Assembly: GCA_031835245.1 (NCBI GenBank)
Contig: JAVKOQ010000109.1
Coordinates: 1 to 64,000 of the forward strand
Length of the DNA stretch: 64,000 nucleotides
Direction: 5' to 3'
Origin: Balamuthia mandrillaris
Taxonomy: Eukaryota; Discosea; Longamoebia; Balamuthiidae
The stretch's first letter is position 1. Each line of letters begins with the position of its first letter. Shown piece after piece: positions 26,321 through 37,713 of this stretch. A program made the position numbers and the translations under genes. The notes below the pieces were generated by a model. The model saw only the letters and a list, made by a program, of their open reading frames with translations. It ran no database searches and was not told the DNA's origin.

Positions 26321-28182
26321 TTGAGAGAACTGTGCAGAAAAAAATATAATTAAAAAATACAAAGAGAAGTCAGGGTTTTGTTTGTTGACTAAGCAACGGC
26401 AGATGCTGTTTAAGAAAAAAAAAAGTAGAGGAGGGGGTGAGGTTAGTACGGTCGCTCCAAAATCCACGCAGACCAACCAAAAACTGATAACAAAAAAATA
26501 ATGATGATTCGGTGGTGTCTCTCCAAAGGGGGGGAGAAAAAGTAGCGTGCGTTCACTCTAAAATAAAAAATTGACGGCAACAATAAGCTTCAGAAGGAAA
26601 GATTCGAATCTTCACCGCATAAAATAAAAATTAAAGCAACAAAATCACGGACAATAACTTGTTTCCGATCTGTTGGTGTCCGAGATTTGCTGGTGTAACA
26701 CGCAACGGTGCACAGCAAAAATAGAAAAAGAAAATAAAAACGAAACGTCGATCTCCCCCTTCTTCTTTCTTTTCTTTTGGATGATAACAAAAACACAAAC
26801 CTTTCCCAACAAGTTCGTTCAGTCGAAGAAGAAAAAGAAAAAAAAATAAACAAAGTAGAAGCAGATGAGATTGGGAACCACCAGCTACTTTCTTGAAAAA
26901 AACAAAGTCGGGGGGTAAAGAATAGAGAAGAAAGCTTTTTTTTTTGTCTGGTGTGCGCTTTGCCCCGCCCCCCTTTTTTTTGTCGTCTTTGTCTTTCTGT
27001 GTCCACTACAGCAACAAAAAAAACACCCCTTTATTATTTTTTTTCAGAGTTCAACCAAAATATGAAATTTTCCTTTTTGTGATCATTTTGTCGACAAATT
27101 TACTATATTTGGTAAAGTTTAAAAGCGAACAACAGAACGAACCGCCCAGAAAGAACAGTACAAAACAAACAAGTGCGGCGAAACAAACAAAAACGCAACA
27201 GAGTGAACGCGAACAACACAGAAGAGGGAAGGGGTGGCCGTTTGTCGCGAAACGGACGGTCTTAGAGCAGCACCGAAGCATTAAAAATCCGGCTTCTCCG
27301 CGTAAAATCTGCCGCGCAACGTTGGAGTGCGTTTCCCGACACCCTAATAAACCCGATTTCATAATCATGGCAAAAATTTCAAAAATGTGCTTACATCAGT
27401 TTGTGATTTTTTTGGAAACTATGACGTAACACACGGAGTTTCCCAACCCCTCGACAAACAGGTAAACTTTTTTTTTCTTTCGTTTTTTTCTTCTTGTTTT
27501 CTTCTTTTTATTTTACAGCATACAACGAACAACGAATACACTTGCGGTACCGGTAGCTGCTTCTGGTACTTTTCCCCGTCTCTTTTTGTGGTGTGTGTGG
27601 TTTTTTTTCCTCCTTCGCTGCACGAAGCGCGAATTTTTCGTTCACAAATGATGAAAAACAATTGGTCCCAACAGTCTGAAGACAGTTGTGAAGACATCCA
27701 ATTTGTACTCTATTTTTGTCTGACGCAATCAATGTTTCATCATCGTCACCCTCTTTCTCACTGCTCGCCCTCTCTCCTCAACTCCGATCTCTTACCTTTC
27801 TCTCTCTCTCTCTCAGCTGGACGCTGCTGTGTCAGTGTGCTACACAAATTGTACGCTCTCTTTTTTCCCCCTTTACACTTTCTCTTCTCTCTCTCGCTCT
27901 CTATTTTGCTGATGACAACCACTGGGCACTGAAAAAAATCAATATGATTACATCCCAAAGAAATCAGAAATCTTTTGTCTGATCCAAATCTTCTTTTCTT
28001 TTTTCCTTCTCTTTTGTTTTTCCCTTCCACACGTTCACTAACTTTTGGATCTTTGCGTAACTTGCAGATCTCTTGAGTGTTGGTTCTCTCTCCCTCTCCT
28101 TCTCACACCCTCCCTCTCTCTTCCTCTACTCTCTTAAAAATAATAAATATGTCTTCAAAAGCAGCTTCCCTTTTCGTTTCGT
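26321..28182. other. 1.9-kb unresolved interval, possible short spliced gene
   Basis: No conserved protein is visible here. 26321-27000 is AT/A-rich with no coding signal. At 27089-27096 there is a TGTCGACA palindrome. From about 27350 the plus strand shows several intron-like blocks: GTAAAC...TTTTACAG (27461-27518), a (CT)n-AG acceptor at about 27798-27816, and CTTGCAG at about 28061-28067. Between them lie short open pieces such as RSQMMKNNWSQQSEDSCEDI (near 27640-27700) and LDAAVSVCYTN. These could be exons of a small unknown gene or a spliced UTR/non-coding RNA. I could not close a full reading frame. Confidence 0.3.
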
Positions 28183-29005
28183 TTATTCTTTGAGTGCGTG
28201 CGTGGCCGCTAGCTCCTCGCGAACGCTCATCAAGGTCCTGCCCAACATATTCTTTCCAGATCCATCTCCTCCGTCACCCCAATACGAGTCTGATCACAAA
28301 GGCAAGGACAAAAAAAAATGAGTTTGGGTCTCGCCACACACTGGAAGAAGAGGCAGATAGAAACCATTTCGCGTGTGCTCTACAAGTTTGGCGTTGCCGG
28401 TAGCCACGAGCTTGGCTCGTAGGTCCTTGTGTTGGGTGAACTTGGCGACGAGGCATTCCCGCATCACCGAGTCTTTGACCTGCTCCCAGTCGGCGCGAAG
28501 CGGGTGGTGGCGAGACCTGAAGGGGAAGGGGAGCGTGGTGTGTTGGGAAAGAAGGAGAGAGCGAAAGAGGAACAGATAGAGGTTACCTTCCCATGGCCTT
28601 GGCAGTCTTGGGGTCAGGGGCTAACCGGATCTGTTCTTCCCAATCAGTGCCAGCAAACTTTTGGGCCTGAAAATAATGCTCTGTTGTCTTTGTGAGGGAG
28701 AAAAAAACAAAAGCCAACAAAGAGATCAATCATCATCCGAGTCGTCTGTAACGTCCGTCGACTACTACGACAGCCCAAGTGGAATGTGAGAAACCACAAA
28801 AGAAGAAGAAGAAGAAAAGTACCGGCCATTCGCGCTCCCCCAAAAGGATGGGATGCGGCGAAAAGTTGGAAAAGAAGCCATACTTCTCCTTCTCGTTGTA
28901 GAACTGGATGACCCTCTTATCGTTGGGGGCGCTTGTGCCATGCCCTTCCATCTTTTCTCTGCTGTCCCTTTGTGTGTCGCGTCGACGCTGGAAGGACTTT
29001 CTCAT
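28183..29005 (-). CDS. NADAR-domain protein (YbiA-like)
   Basis: A 180-residue protein from four exons (29005-28823, 28687-28587, 28516-28365, 28289-28183). It is one NADAR domain: VIQFYNEKEKYGFFSNFSPH, then WPTTEHYFQAQKF, GRSRHHPLRADWEQVKDSVM, the AKFTQHKDLRAKLVATG segment, and SYWGDGGDGSGKNMLGRTL. Family members are N-glycosidases: bacterial YbiA-type proteins cleave reactive riboflavin intermediates, and others remove ADP-ribose from modified guanine in DNA or RNA. The sequence does not show which activity applies. The catalytic-region residues EHYFQ and YWGDGGDG are intact. An internal start at 28951 (MEGHGTSA) would give a 162-residue form that fits the family better. Confidence 0.88.
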
Positions 29006-29170
29006 TTACATCATGTCGTCCTGAATTACAATTGGATGACGCAATATTGGCTATAAAAGGAAAACAAGATTGGCCCAAATTAAAAAAAACGTTCTAATCG
29101 GTGCAATTTTTATCGTAACAAAAAAAAGCCGAACCTAACCGAGAGCAAGTGTAAAGCAGCATAACATAGG

Positions 29171-29431
29171 ATGCAAGGAAGCAGCCAGCAACACCAGCAG
29201 CACCACGGCCACAAAAGCGAGGCCCACGAGGTGAAGCAAGGCCTGAAGGGCGTCGGAAGGACCTTTGTGGAGACCAACAAGGGCATGGCCCACGCCGTGA
29301 AGCAAGGAGCGCACCAGGCGGACGGCCAAAAGTCAGGGCACGGCCTGAAGAACGCCTTCATTAGCACCAACAAGAGGATGGCCCACACGGTCAAAGATGG
29401 GCTTCACAAAGTGGCTCATGGCGGAAAGTGA
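29171..29431 (+). CDS. 86-residue His/Lys/Gly-rich protein with internal repeats
   Basis: Not recognised. An intronless frame from ATG to TGA encodes 86 residues with a duplicated core: GLKGVGRTFVETNKGMAHAV aligns with GLKNAFISTNKRMAHTV, each followed by K(Q/D)G. The N-terminus is Gln/His-rich. There is no signal peptide or membrane helix. Composition is basic and rich in His, Gly, Lys and Ala, and amphipathic helices are likely for the repeated units. The coding segment is GC-richer than its AT-rich flanks (AAAA runs both sides), and the regular repeat with conserved T-N-K-x-M-A-H argues that it is a real gene. No family is suggested. Confidence 0.6.
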   Translation: MQGSSQQHQQHHGHKSEAHEVKQGLKGVGRTFVETNKGMAHAVKQGAHQADGQKSGHGLKNAFISTNKRMAHTVKDGLHKVAHGGK

Positions 29432-29841
29432 AACCTAAAGCACGAAAAAAACACAAAAATCCAGCCTTCCCTCTTGCCAACAAAGAGGCAGAGAAGATGA
29501 TTGCAAAGGCTACAAAAACCCAAGAAAAGCAAACTAGCACCAAATATTGTCTTTAAAATCAAAACAATTCTCCGTTTGGTCAATTTTATGGAAAATTCGT
29601 ATAAAACACGCTTTGATCGATCGGGTCCATTGCTGAGCAGCAATTCTGCAGCTAATGTGGTCTCTCAAATATACTCTTTTTTTTTGCGAGAAAGAAGAGA
29701 GAAGAAGAGGGAAAAAATAGAAAAGAGGGAAGCGAAACCACGTAGTGGTGCTTGGTGGCTCTCCCGTTTTTTTTTATTGGGGGCACGACAAGACGGAGGA
29801 GGAGGAGGAAACCACACAAGAACGTCGGAATATGCATAAGG
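29432..29841. other. intergenic gap before SUMO peptidase gene
   Basis: This 410-bp gap on the plus strand contains poly-A/T runs, a purine-rich stretch at 29690-29740 and a GGAGGAGGAGG run near 29799. No gene was seen. It presumably holds the peptidase promoter. Confidence 0.35.
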
Positions 29842-29895
29842 ATGAAACGAACACGCTCCCGTGTTGTGTATGTACTTTTATTTTAAATCCTATTT

Positions 29896-29938
<43 letters not shown>

Positions 29939-30460
29939 CTCTGACGCTTTTCCTTTCTGTTGTCGTTGTCAGTGAACAAGCAGCAACCACAAGCACTGCA
30001 CAGACGAACCGTAGTAAACAGGTGAGCGTGGTTTTCTTCCCACTACGGTGTTGCTTCTTTTCCTTCCTGATATCTGTGTTTGACTTTTCTTGTCGTCTTC
30101 TTTGTTCTTCCTCCCTTCTAGTCGATCTCTGTTGACGTCGACCAGCAGCAAGACGACCAAGACAATGAAATCCGGCTCATACCTCCACGACCACAGGTCA
30201 GCCCTGCCCTTTCTTTTGTTCTTTTGTTTCCTTTGTGTGTTTCTTTGTAAACCACTCTGAAATCTTTCTTCTTCTCTTTAACGGTGTTTTTTTTCGCCGT
30301 AGAACTTCAGCTTCAGTCGGCAAGCGGAAGATGCGGCCCACCACAGCCCTCCTGCTAATTCACTTGTTTCCACACTTTCTACCCTCCGCAAGTTCGGGCT
30401 ACGTAGCCAAAAGGGAAAACCTTGTTCGTTGTGCTCTCTGCTCTCCTTTGTTCTCTCTCT

Positions 30461-30498
<38 letters not shown>

Positions 30499-30571
30499 CT
30501 CTCTCGCCCTTTCTCGCTCTCCTTTCTGCTCCTCCTTCTTTCCGCTTTCTGCGATAGGCCCTTATTTCATC

Positions 30572-30606
<35 letters not shown>

Positions 30607-33600
30607 CTCTCATACACAGCTCTTCGCACCTCTCCAACAAGGAACACCAATGTAGTGCCAACAAGCCCACTCAAGCGGAGGACTGCACCGCCGGCTCACC
30701 GAGACGTGTTTGACAACAGCGGTCTCAATCCTCCTGACTCGTCTTCTTCCTCCTCTATTTTTCCTTCTAGTTCTTCTTGGCACAAAAAGCACGAGCTTGA
30801 GCTTGTGGATGCAAGTCGGAAAAAGCAGTTGAGCCTGATGCGTAACCCTCGTGCTCTTGTGCTTGATGAAAGTGGAGACGAAGAGAAAGAAGACGGAAAG
30901 AAAGATAATAAAGAAGAGGAGGAGGTTGAAGTTGTGGACGAAGAGGAACTTGAAGTTAAGGAGATAAGTAAGCAAGGATCAAACAACATCGATAATGAAG
31001 AAGAAATTGATGAGGTAGAAGAAGCTAGAGAAGAAAAGGAGGAAGAAACAGAGGAAGTGGAAGAAAACGAACCGGAGGAAAGAATGCAAACAAAGAAGGC
31101 AGAGAATGGAAAATTACAAGATAGCAAGAAACGAACCAGAGAAGCCGCTTCTTCTTTTAGCACAACAAAGCAACAACCAAAACCAAAGAAGTATGCAAAG
31201 ATCCTTCGTTTGCTTGTGAGCAAAGAGGAAGACAAAAAGCGAGAAGAAGTACGGAAGAACATCAACAAATCGGAACAGCAAGAACGGAAAGAACTGTTAG
31301 AACTCTCAAATGATGAAGAAAAGGAAGCAAATGGCGAGAAATCGGAGAAACTAAGTGAGAGACAAGAACGAGCAGATGCTACACCAAAAAAGCTGGACGA
31401 TGTCTTTAACTTTACGGAGACAGATAGCAGTCCAGACCTATTGTCAGTCCACGAGAGTGCACCCAAAACATATTCACGAAACCTTCGACCAAGAACCAGG
31501 TATTGCATCTAGTTGGTTTATATTTGTTCTTCTTGTTCTCCTCCTCTCATTTTTTCTTTTGTTATTTGTGTAAACAGATCAAGATACAACAATTTGGCAA
31601 CGACATCCAATCTGGCGATGGATGACTCTGATTACTCTAATTACTATTACAAAGAACCGAAACGGTCAGTGCAAAGCAAGCCCGTTATCATTGATCTTTC
31701 TGACGACGAAGATGGCAAAGGTAACGTTGTTTAATCGCTTTATTCACTCAATCTCTTATCTGAAATATTAACCAACAACATCAAAGATCAAATTAACGAA
31801 GAAGAAGAAGAGCAGCAAAAACAAGCCGCCAAGCTACTAAAACCCAGGTTTGGACAGAACCCGAAGTTTCTCATCTCATGCATCTATTTTGGGACGCATT
31901 TCTATCGACCGGAATCACCCACCTTTTTCGAGTTTCACTGTGACAGCGTGGAGTTCAAGATGAAAGACCTTCATACCAAAGAGAGTGTTAGTCTATGCAT
32001 CGAATTCCATCAGATTCGTGAAGTGGTGGTATGTTATTTTTCTCTTATCTTTGCGTTCGTTCTCTTCTCTTCTCCTTCTCTCTCGTTAACGATGTATTTT
32101 AGTGGTGTTGTGGACCAAAAGAACGGTTTGTGGCGTTGCGAACAGAACAAAAGTTGGAAGTTGACAAAAAGGGAACGTGTTACGACCCAAAATCCAAAAG
32201 TAAGGAACATTATTCCCGTTTTATTTTTGTAATATAATGTTCATTGTTCTAACTTATTTGTTTTTGTTCCTTCATCCATCTGATTTATAGTACAATGTCG
32301 GAATTATATAGCGATTATGGCAGCACAAGCGGAGTGCTTTGATGAAGCCTATGCCCACGCGATGAAGAAACACAGCCAACAATTACCCTTTAAACTTATA
32401 CAGTAAAACTCTCCTCCCTTTTCTTTGATTTTTTTTTGAGCTCATTTTTTAATTTTGTATCCACAGAGATGATGAGGCATCGCGTTATCTTGGTGTAGAG
32501 CGGGTATCTCTTCCTGCAAAATCCAATGGCTCTCTTTTTGAGTACGTCTACTCCTCTGTTTCTCTATTTTAGTTTTAGTGCCATTCTGAAGAAAGAACAA
32601 AAAAAAAAAAAACAAAACAAAAACAAAAAAGTCGGTCACGGACACCAACAAAAACCATATTAGTATATCCGCCACCACCAAACGACAAGGACGCGATAAC
32701 GCTAACCGCTGCAGACGTGGCTCGCTTGGAACCGATGGAGCTGCTGAACGATAACATCATCGAATTTTATTTGAAGCATCTTCAACTGAACTCGCGCTCC
32801 TCTGTGAACATTGCGGATCAGTGTTACTTTTATAATACTTTTTTTTGGCCAAAGCTAAATACCTGCGGCAGAGACAAGGAGAAGATTTTGAAGTGGACCA
32901 AGAACGTTGACATTTTTTCGAAACGTTTTCTCATTATCCCTATCAACGAAAGGTTCTTTTGTCTTGCTTTCTTGTCGTTTCTTTCTTTCTGTTTGCACTC
33001 TGCTTGTTCATAACTGTTGCCTTTGAAACTGACTTCTTATTCTTGTGTTATTTTCAAAAGTGCTCATTGGAATGTTATTATTGTATGTAATATCTGCTCA
33101 ATGGCAAAGATTAAGGAGCCGGAAGATGTGGAAAAGCTACCACTTGAGGAGCGGCCTTGTCTCTTGTACATGTGTTCGCTGCACCTCAACAACTATTCCG
33201 TCACCAGAAAAGTTAAAGAGTGCGTTACTTTCTTTGTCGTTTCTTGTCGTTCCCTTCTCTCTCGCTCTCTCTCTTTCTTTCTGGTCATTGCTTCTGTTTT
33301 ACAGATCCTCAAACCGGGTATCATTATTATTTTAAATGTGCTATAGGTATTTAAAATTTGAGTGGGAACATCGGATAATTCGTGGCCAGAAGGGAGAGCC
33401 TACTCACTGGACGAAAAAGGTTTTGCCTAGCCTCTATCCAACGGTTCGTTATCTACTTTTCTTTCTTCTTTTTTTTTCCTCCACCAACAAGTAACAAATG
33501 AAAAACAATCAGGTGCCTCTGCAAGAGAATGGTGTGGATTGTGGGGTCTTCTTATTACACTTTGTGGAAAAGTTTTTAATGGATCCACCACCCTCTTTTG

Positions 33601-34249
33601 ACAGCGAATCCTTGATGAAAAGAGTACTGTCCCTTTCGCCCCCTTCAACTCTTTCCTTCTTTTCTTCCATGGTGTGTGTTTTTTTTCTGCTTGGCTCTAA
33701 CAAATATGCAGTTTTCAGGGGAATGGTTTCCTCTGACGGACATTCAAGAAAAGCGAGCGGCCGTCAAAGCGTTGATCGAACGGCTGAAAGCGCAATGCAA
33801 TCCCCTTTCCTCTTCTGATGAGGAAGCAGAAGAAGAGGAGGAAAAAGAAAGAGAAACGGAGAAAGAACAAGAAGATGATCAGAAGCTAAAAAACGAGAAG
33901 GAGGAGGGAGAAGAGGAGGAGGAAGGAGAAGAGACCACAAGCAAGAAAAAACGGAGAGAAGAAACGGATGAGAGAGTCAAGCAACGAAATCAGTGGGCGA
34001 AGAACATGTCGCTGAACCACCACAAAACGACAGAGCTGCTGGAAAGACGAATGAAGGGACCTCCCCTCCCTTCTTCTGCTGTTACTTCGTCTTCTTCTTT
34101 CGTGCCAATGAATGAGGAAAACGAAGCTGAAAAGAAAGAGAAAAGGAAAGATAAAGAGGGAGAGCGAACGGAAGAGCTTCGGCCTCTTGTTGCTGCACAA
34201 AAACCAAAATTAGAAGAAGAAGAGGAAGAGGAGGAAGAAGTACTACAGA

Positions 34250-34283
<34 letters not shown>

Positions 34284-34881
34284 CATGGATGAAGAAGAGA
34301 AGAAAGAAGAAACCAAAGAAAAACAAAATCCTATAGTGGAGAAGATAGACATAGACGAAGAAAGAGAGGAGAATGAAGAGGAGGAAGAGGAAGAGGAAGA
34401 AGACTATCAACTGCACTCTCAAATATTAGGAACAGTGGAACTAGGTTCAGATGATCCTCTCTCAGAAGAGATGGAGTTGATGGCAATAGCAACGGATGAG
34501 ACTTCCCCACAGGATGCAGCGATTGCAGCTGCCGTTGTAACGGCGGAAAAAGGAGGAGCTCCGTTGAGCCAAATCTTGGACTTGTTCTCCCAACAAAGTC
34601 AAATGAAACAACACAACGGACAAGTTAGTAGAAGTGAAGAGGAGGAGGAAGAAATTAGCGAAGCATCAGAACACAAACAACAAGAAGATGATGGAGATGA
34701 GGAAGCAGAACGAGAATTGGAGTATACAGAAAAGAAGAATGAACGGCGGAAAACTAACACCCCCAAACAGAAAGGTAGAGGAGGAAGAGGGAGAGGAAGT
34801 AAGCGGCCGAGAAAGAGGGGAGGAACCGGAACAGCGGCAGATCCCGTTTGGATCAATTCTCAACTATCACAAGAAAGTTAG
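29842..34881 (+). CDS. Ulp2/SENP6-7-type SUMO peptidase (C48), catalytic Asp replaced by Cys
   Basis: A large multi-exon gene. The start is a 26-bp first exon (MKRTRSRV, 29842-29867), followed by exons at 29973-30021 and 30122-30196. Acidic, disordered exons run to 31499. The C48 domain starts at KTILVYPPPPNDKD with EPMELLNDNIIEFYL, typical of the SENP6/7 (Ulp2) branch. The catalytic His is in SAHWNVIIV, and the oxyanion Gln and nucleophile Cys in VPLQENGVDCGVFLLHF. The Asp normally found in the 'PCxxxMDSL' strand reads PCLLYMCSL here, so the triad Asp is Cys. The last exon (from about 33714) adds about 390 residues of Glu/Lys-rich sequence ending VWINSQLSQES. Such enzymes trim poly-SUMO chains in the nucleus. 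Whether this one is active is open. The domain call is secure; some N-terminal exon edges (30402 or 30423) are not. Confidence 0.85.
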
Positions 34882-34919
34882 CTTTTCCTTAAACACTCAT
34901 CTTGTAAGTACATCTTTCT

Positions 34920-36378
34920 TCAGTGTCTATCCCATGGCGTTACGTAAGCGGCATCCAATAAGTTCTCTTCGATAAAATCACGCAGCTCCTTCAACTCGCT
35001 CTTGGAGAGAGGTACTTCTGCTTGTGCTGCTGGACTATCCAAAACTGTTTTTTGTTGTGAGAGAAGAAAACAAGAAGAAATGAGGAGGGAAAGAAGAAGC
35101 AACGAAGAAGAAGAAACAAAGAGGAAAAAACCTTTTAAGCACTTTCGGAGGAGACCGCGATTGCGCTGGCGGGAGAAGAGGAGGGGAAACATGGCGGATC
35201 CTTCCCATAGATACACCAAGGCCAGGCTTTGGTCTACCGGGCCTACAAAAGGAAACATGTTAACTTTATGCTGATCATTTGCAACGACATGTTCTTACTT
35301 TCGAGCCAATGCTCTATCACCGGGAGAATGATCTGAAAGCCTTCCTCTATTGTGAAAACACAACGAGGTTAGTTGCACGAACATCAGAAAAGTATAGACA
35401 AGAACAAACCAGATAATTGGCGGAACTTGGAGGAAGTGACGCTGCGCAACATTTCTTGTAGGTACTCAGCGTGAATGTTTTCCTTATACGACAATACCAC
35501 ATCGTTGAAGTTCTCTTCATCTTCGTGTTGTTGGGGTTCATCGATGGAACTAATCACAGCGAGTCCGGGTGTTTCAGGAACGAGGTCAACGTCAAGCGTC
35601 CTGACGGACGTTGATGGAATGGGAGAAGCTATGCCTGGAGTTGGCTTCGAGATATGAGGAGTTTCCGGCACTGAGCTGCGCGCAATGGTACGACAAGAAG
35701 AAGAGGATTGCTGTGAGGCCATTCCTTGACGTGATTGTGGACGAGGTGCATGTTCGGAGCCAGTTCGATTCGACGACAAAGCGGGAGTGAGTTCTGAATG
35801 TTTCAACAAAGAGCTTTGTGTGTTTGAGAAGAGAGAATGAGAATGGAGAAGGGAGAGGGCAAGGAGGAAGAGAGATACTTGTCTGAAAACAGTTCAGGGT
35901 TTTCCTCGGCCTCAATCCTGAAGGTGGACGTTCCTGTTTGCTCTTGAATGATCTCCGCCAGGCGGTTGATACCCGATATGATTCGTTTCAAGTTGGCGTG
36001 GTGCTAGTTGTTTGTGAGACATGCGAAATACATCAAACAACCCGCTCGATGGACAAATGGAAAAACGAAGAGAATGCCGATAGTACCTGATGATGCCAAC
36101 GATAACTGAAAGATGATTCGGTTAACAAGAGTTCGTAGGGTGGCAAAAAGGTGTTCAGAAGCACTTACCTTACTTCCTGGTAGTTCATCAATCGTTCGTT
36201 TTGGATGTGCACAGCTGTTTTTTTCAAAAAAAACCTTTCAGTCATTTTGAGCGGAACGAAAGGGAGAGAATAGCTGTTGGTACTTTTTAAAGCCACCTTG
36301 ATGGTCTCGAGCTGCTGTTCCACATCAGTGCTACCACCGCCGCTGCAGCCTTTCTCCTCTTGCTTGCCCGATGGCTTA

Positions 36379-36383
<5 letters not shown>
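34920..36383 (-). CDS. unassigned 325-residue protein, eight exons
   Basis: Not recognised. Exons 36383-36284, 36214-36169, 36105-36087, 36003-35879, 35813-35410, 35346-35299, 35242-35132 and 35044-34920 join to 325 residues in one frame, which supports the model. The N-terminus (MSKPSGKQEEKGCSGG) leads into predicted helices (VEQQLETIKVALK; NERLMNYQEV; NLKRIISGINRLAEIIQEQ). The middle is Ser/Thr/Pro-rich and low in hydrophobics. The C-terminal third is again helical (EEGFQIILPVIEHWLE; QSLALVYLWEGSAMF; SKSELKELRDFIEENLLDAA). A helical-disordered-helical layout suits a complex subunit, possibly nuclear, but no family is claimed. It is convergent with the SUMO peptidase, only 38 bp between stops. 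Confidence 0.6.
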
Positions 36384-36427
<44 letters not shown>

Positions 36428-36783
36428 TTGCTTTGCTCCGAATGGCTTGCTCACTACCGATTTGCTTCTCTTTTTTTTTTGCGTTTATGTTTATTTCCTG
36501 CCAACAAAAAAAAAATGAAACAAAAAACGTAGCGGGGCTGTTCTTCATTTTTGAGGCTCTTCCCTCTTACATATCCTTCCCTTGGAGGGGTGTTAGGGGG
36601 AGGGGAGAAAAGAGGACGGGGAAGGGGCACCTTGTTTCTTTCAGCGGGGCGGAAACCTCGCCCCAAACGATGGTTGGATGGTTGGGCTGTTTTTGGCGGG
36701 AAAGTCTAAAATCATTCCAAGAAAAAAAAATTTAACGTTCACTCACGTTTTTTCTGCAGAAGAAGAAGGAACAAACGGCAACG

Positions 36784-36818
<35 letters not shown>

Positions 36819-36854
36819 GAAGGTGTGAGAGACTCGAAGTAGAAGAAGAAGAAG
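36384..36854. promoter_or_regulatory. divergent promoter of the unassigned gene and FEN1
   Basis: This 471-bp gap carries a long (CT)n at 36384-36425 and another at about 36786-36815 on the plus strand. A GC-rich part runs around 36585-36700. Neither recurrent palindrome was found. Confidence 0.4.
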
Positions 36855-37676
36855 ATGGGCATCAAAGGGTTAACGCAGCTGTTGGGCGATAACTGCCCAG
36901 AAGCCGTCAAGGAGAACGAGGTCAAGAACTACTTTGGCAGGAAGGTGGCCATTGACGCCTCCATGGCCCTCTACGCCTTCCTCATCGCCGTTCGAACGGA
37001 GACCAGCATTTGGCTGACCGATCAAGCCGGAGAGACTACCAGGTACCTATTTTTTTCTTCCTTCTTTTTCTTCTTAACGCTGATCGTACGTTTTTTACCC
37101 TTAACAAGTCACTTGATGGGAATGTGGTCTCGTTCTTTACGTTTGATCAGCTACGGCCTGAAGCCCATCTACGTTTTCGACGGCAAAGCACCCACCATGA
37201 AGGCCGATGAGCTCAAGAAACGCTCCGAGAAGAAGCGGGAAGCTCAGGCCAGTCTGGACGAGGCCAAGGAGACGGGCGATCAGGACGCCGTGCGAAAGTT
37301 GCAGAAGCGCACCATTCACGTCACCAAGAAGCACACTGACGAGAGCAAGAAGCTATTGAGGCTGATGGGCATCCCTGTGGTAGAGGCTCCCTGCGAGGCG
37401 GAGGCTCAGTGCGCGGCTCTCTGCAGGGCTGGCAAGGTCTGGGCTACTGGCACGGAGGACATGGACGCTCTGACCTTTGGCACACCCATTCTGTTGCGGC
37501 ACTTGAACTACAGCGAGGCGCAGAAGAAGCCCATCAAGGAGATTTACTTGGATAGGGCGCTGCAAGGCTTGGGTTTGTCCATGGATGAGTTTATCGACTT
37601 TTGTATCCTCTGCGGCTGCGACTATTGTGATACCATCAAAGGTGAGTGCTTTGAGCCGTTGAATTTTCACCCTTCG

Positions 37677-37713
<37 letters not shown>

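Noticed and set aside
26600-26625. B-box-like GATTCGAATC as a possible tRNA
   Set aside because: Only two or three stem pairs form and there is no A-box or acceptor stem at the right distance.
36384-36425. Coding RERERERER extension upstream of the unassigned protein
   Set aside because: It is a (CT)n microsatellite read on the opposite strand; the first Met after it starts a frame that splices consistently.
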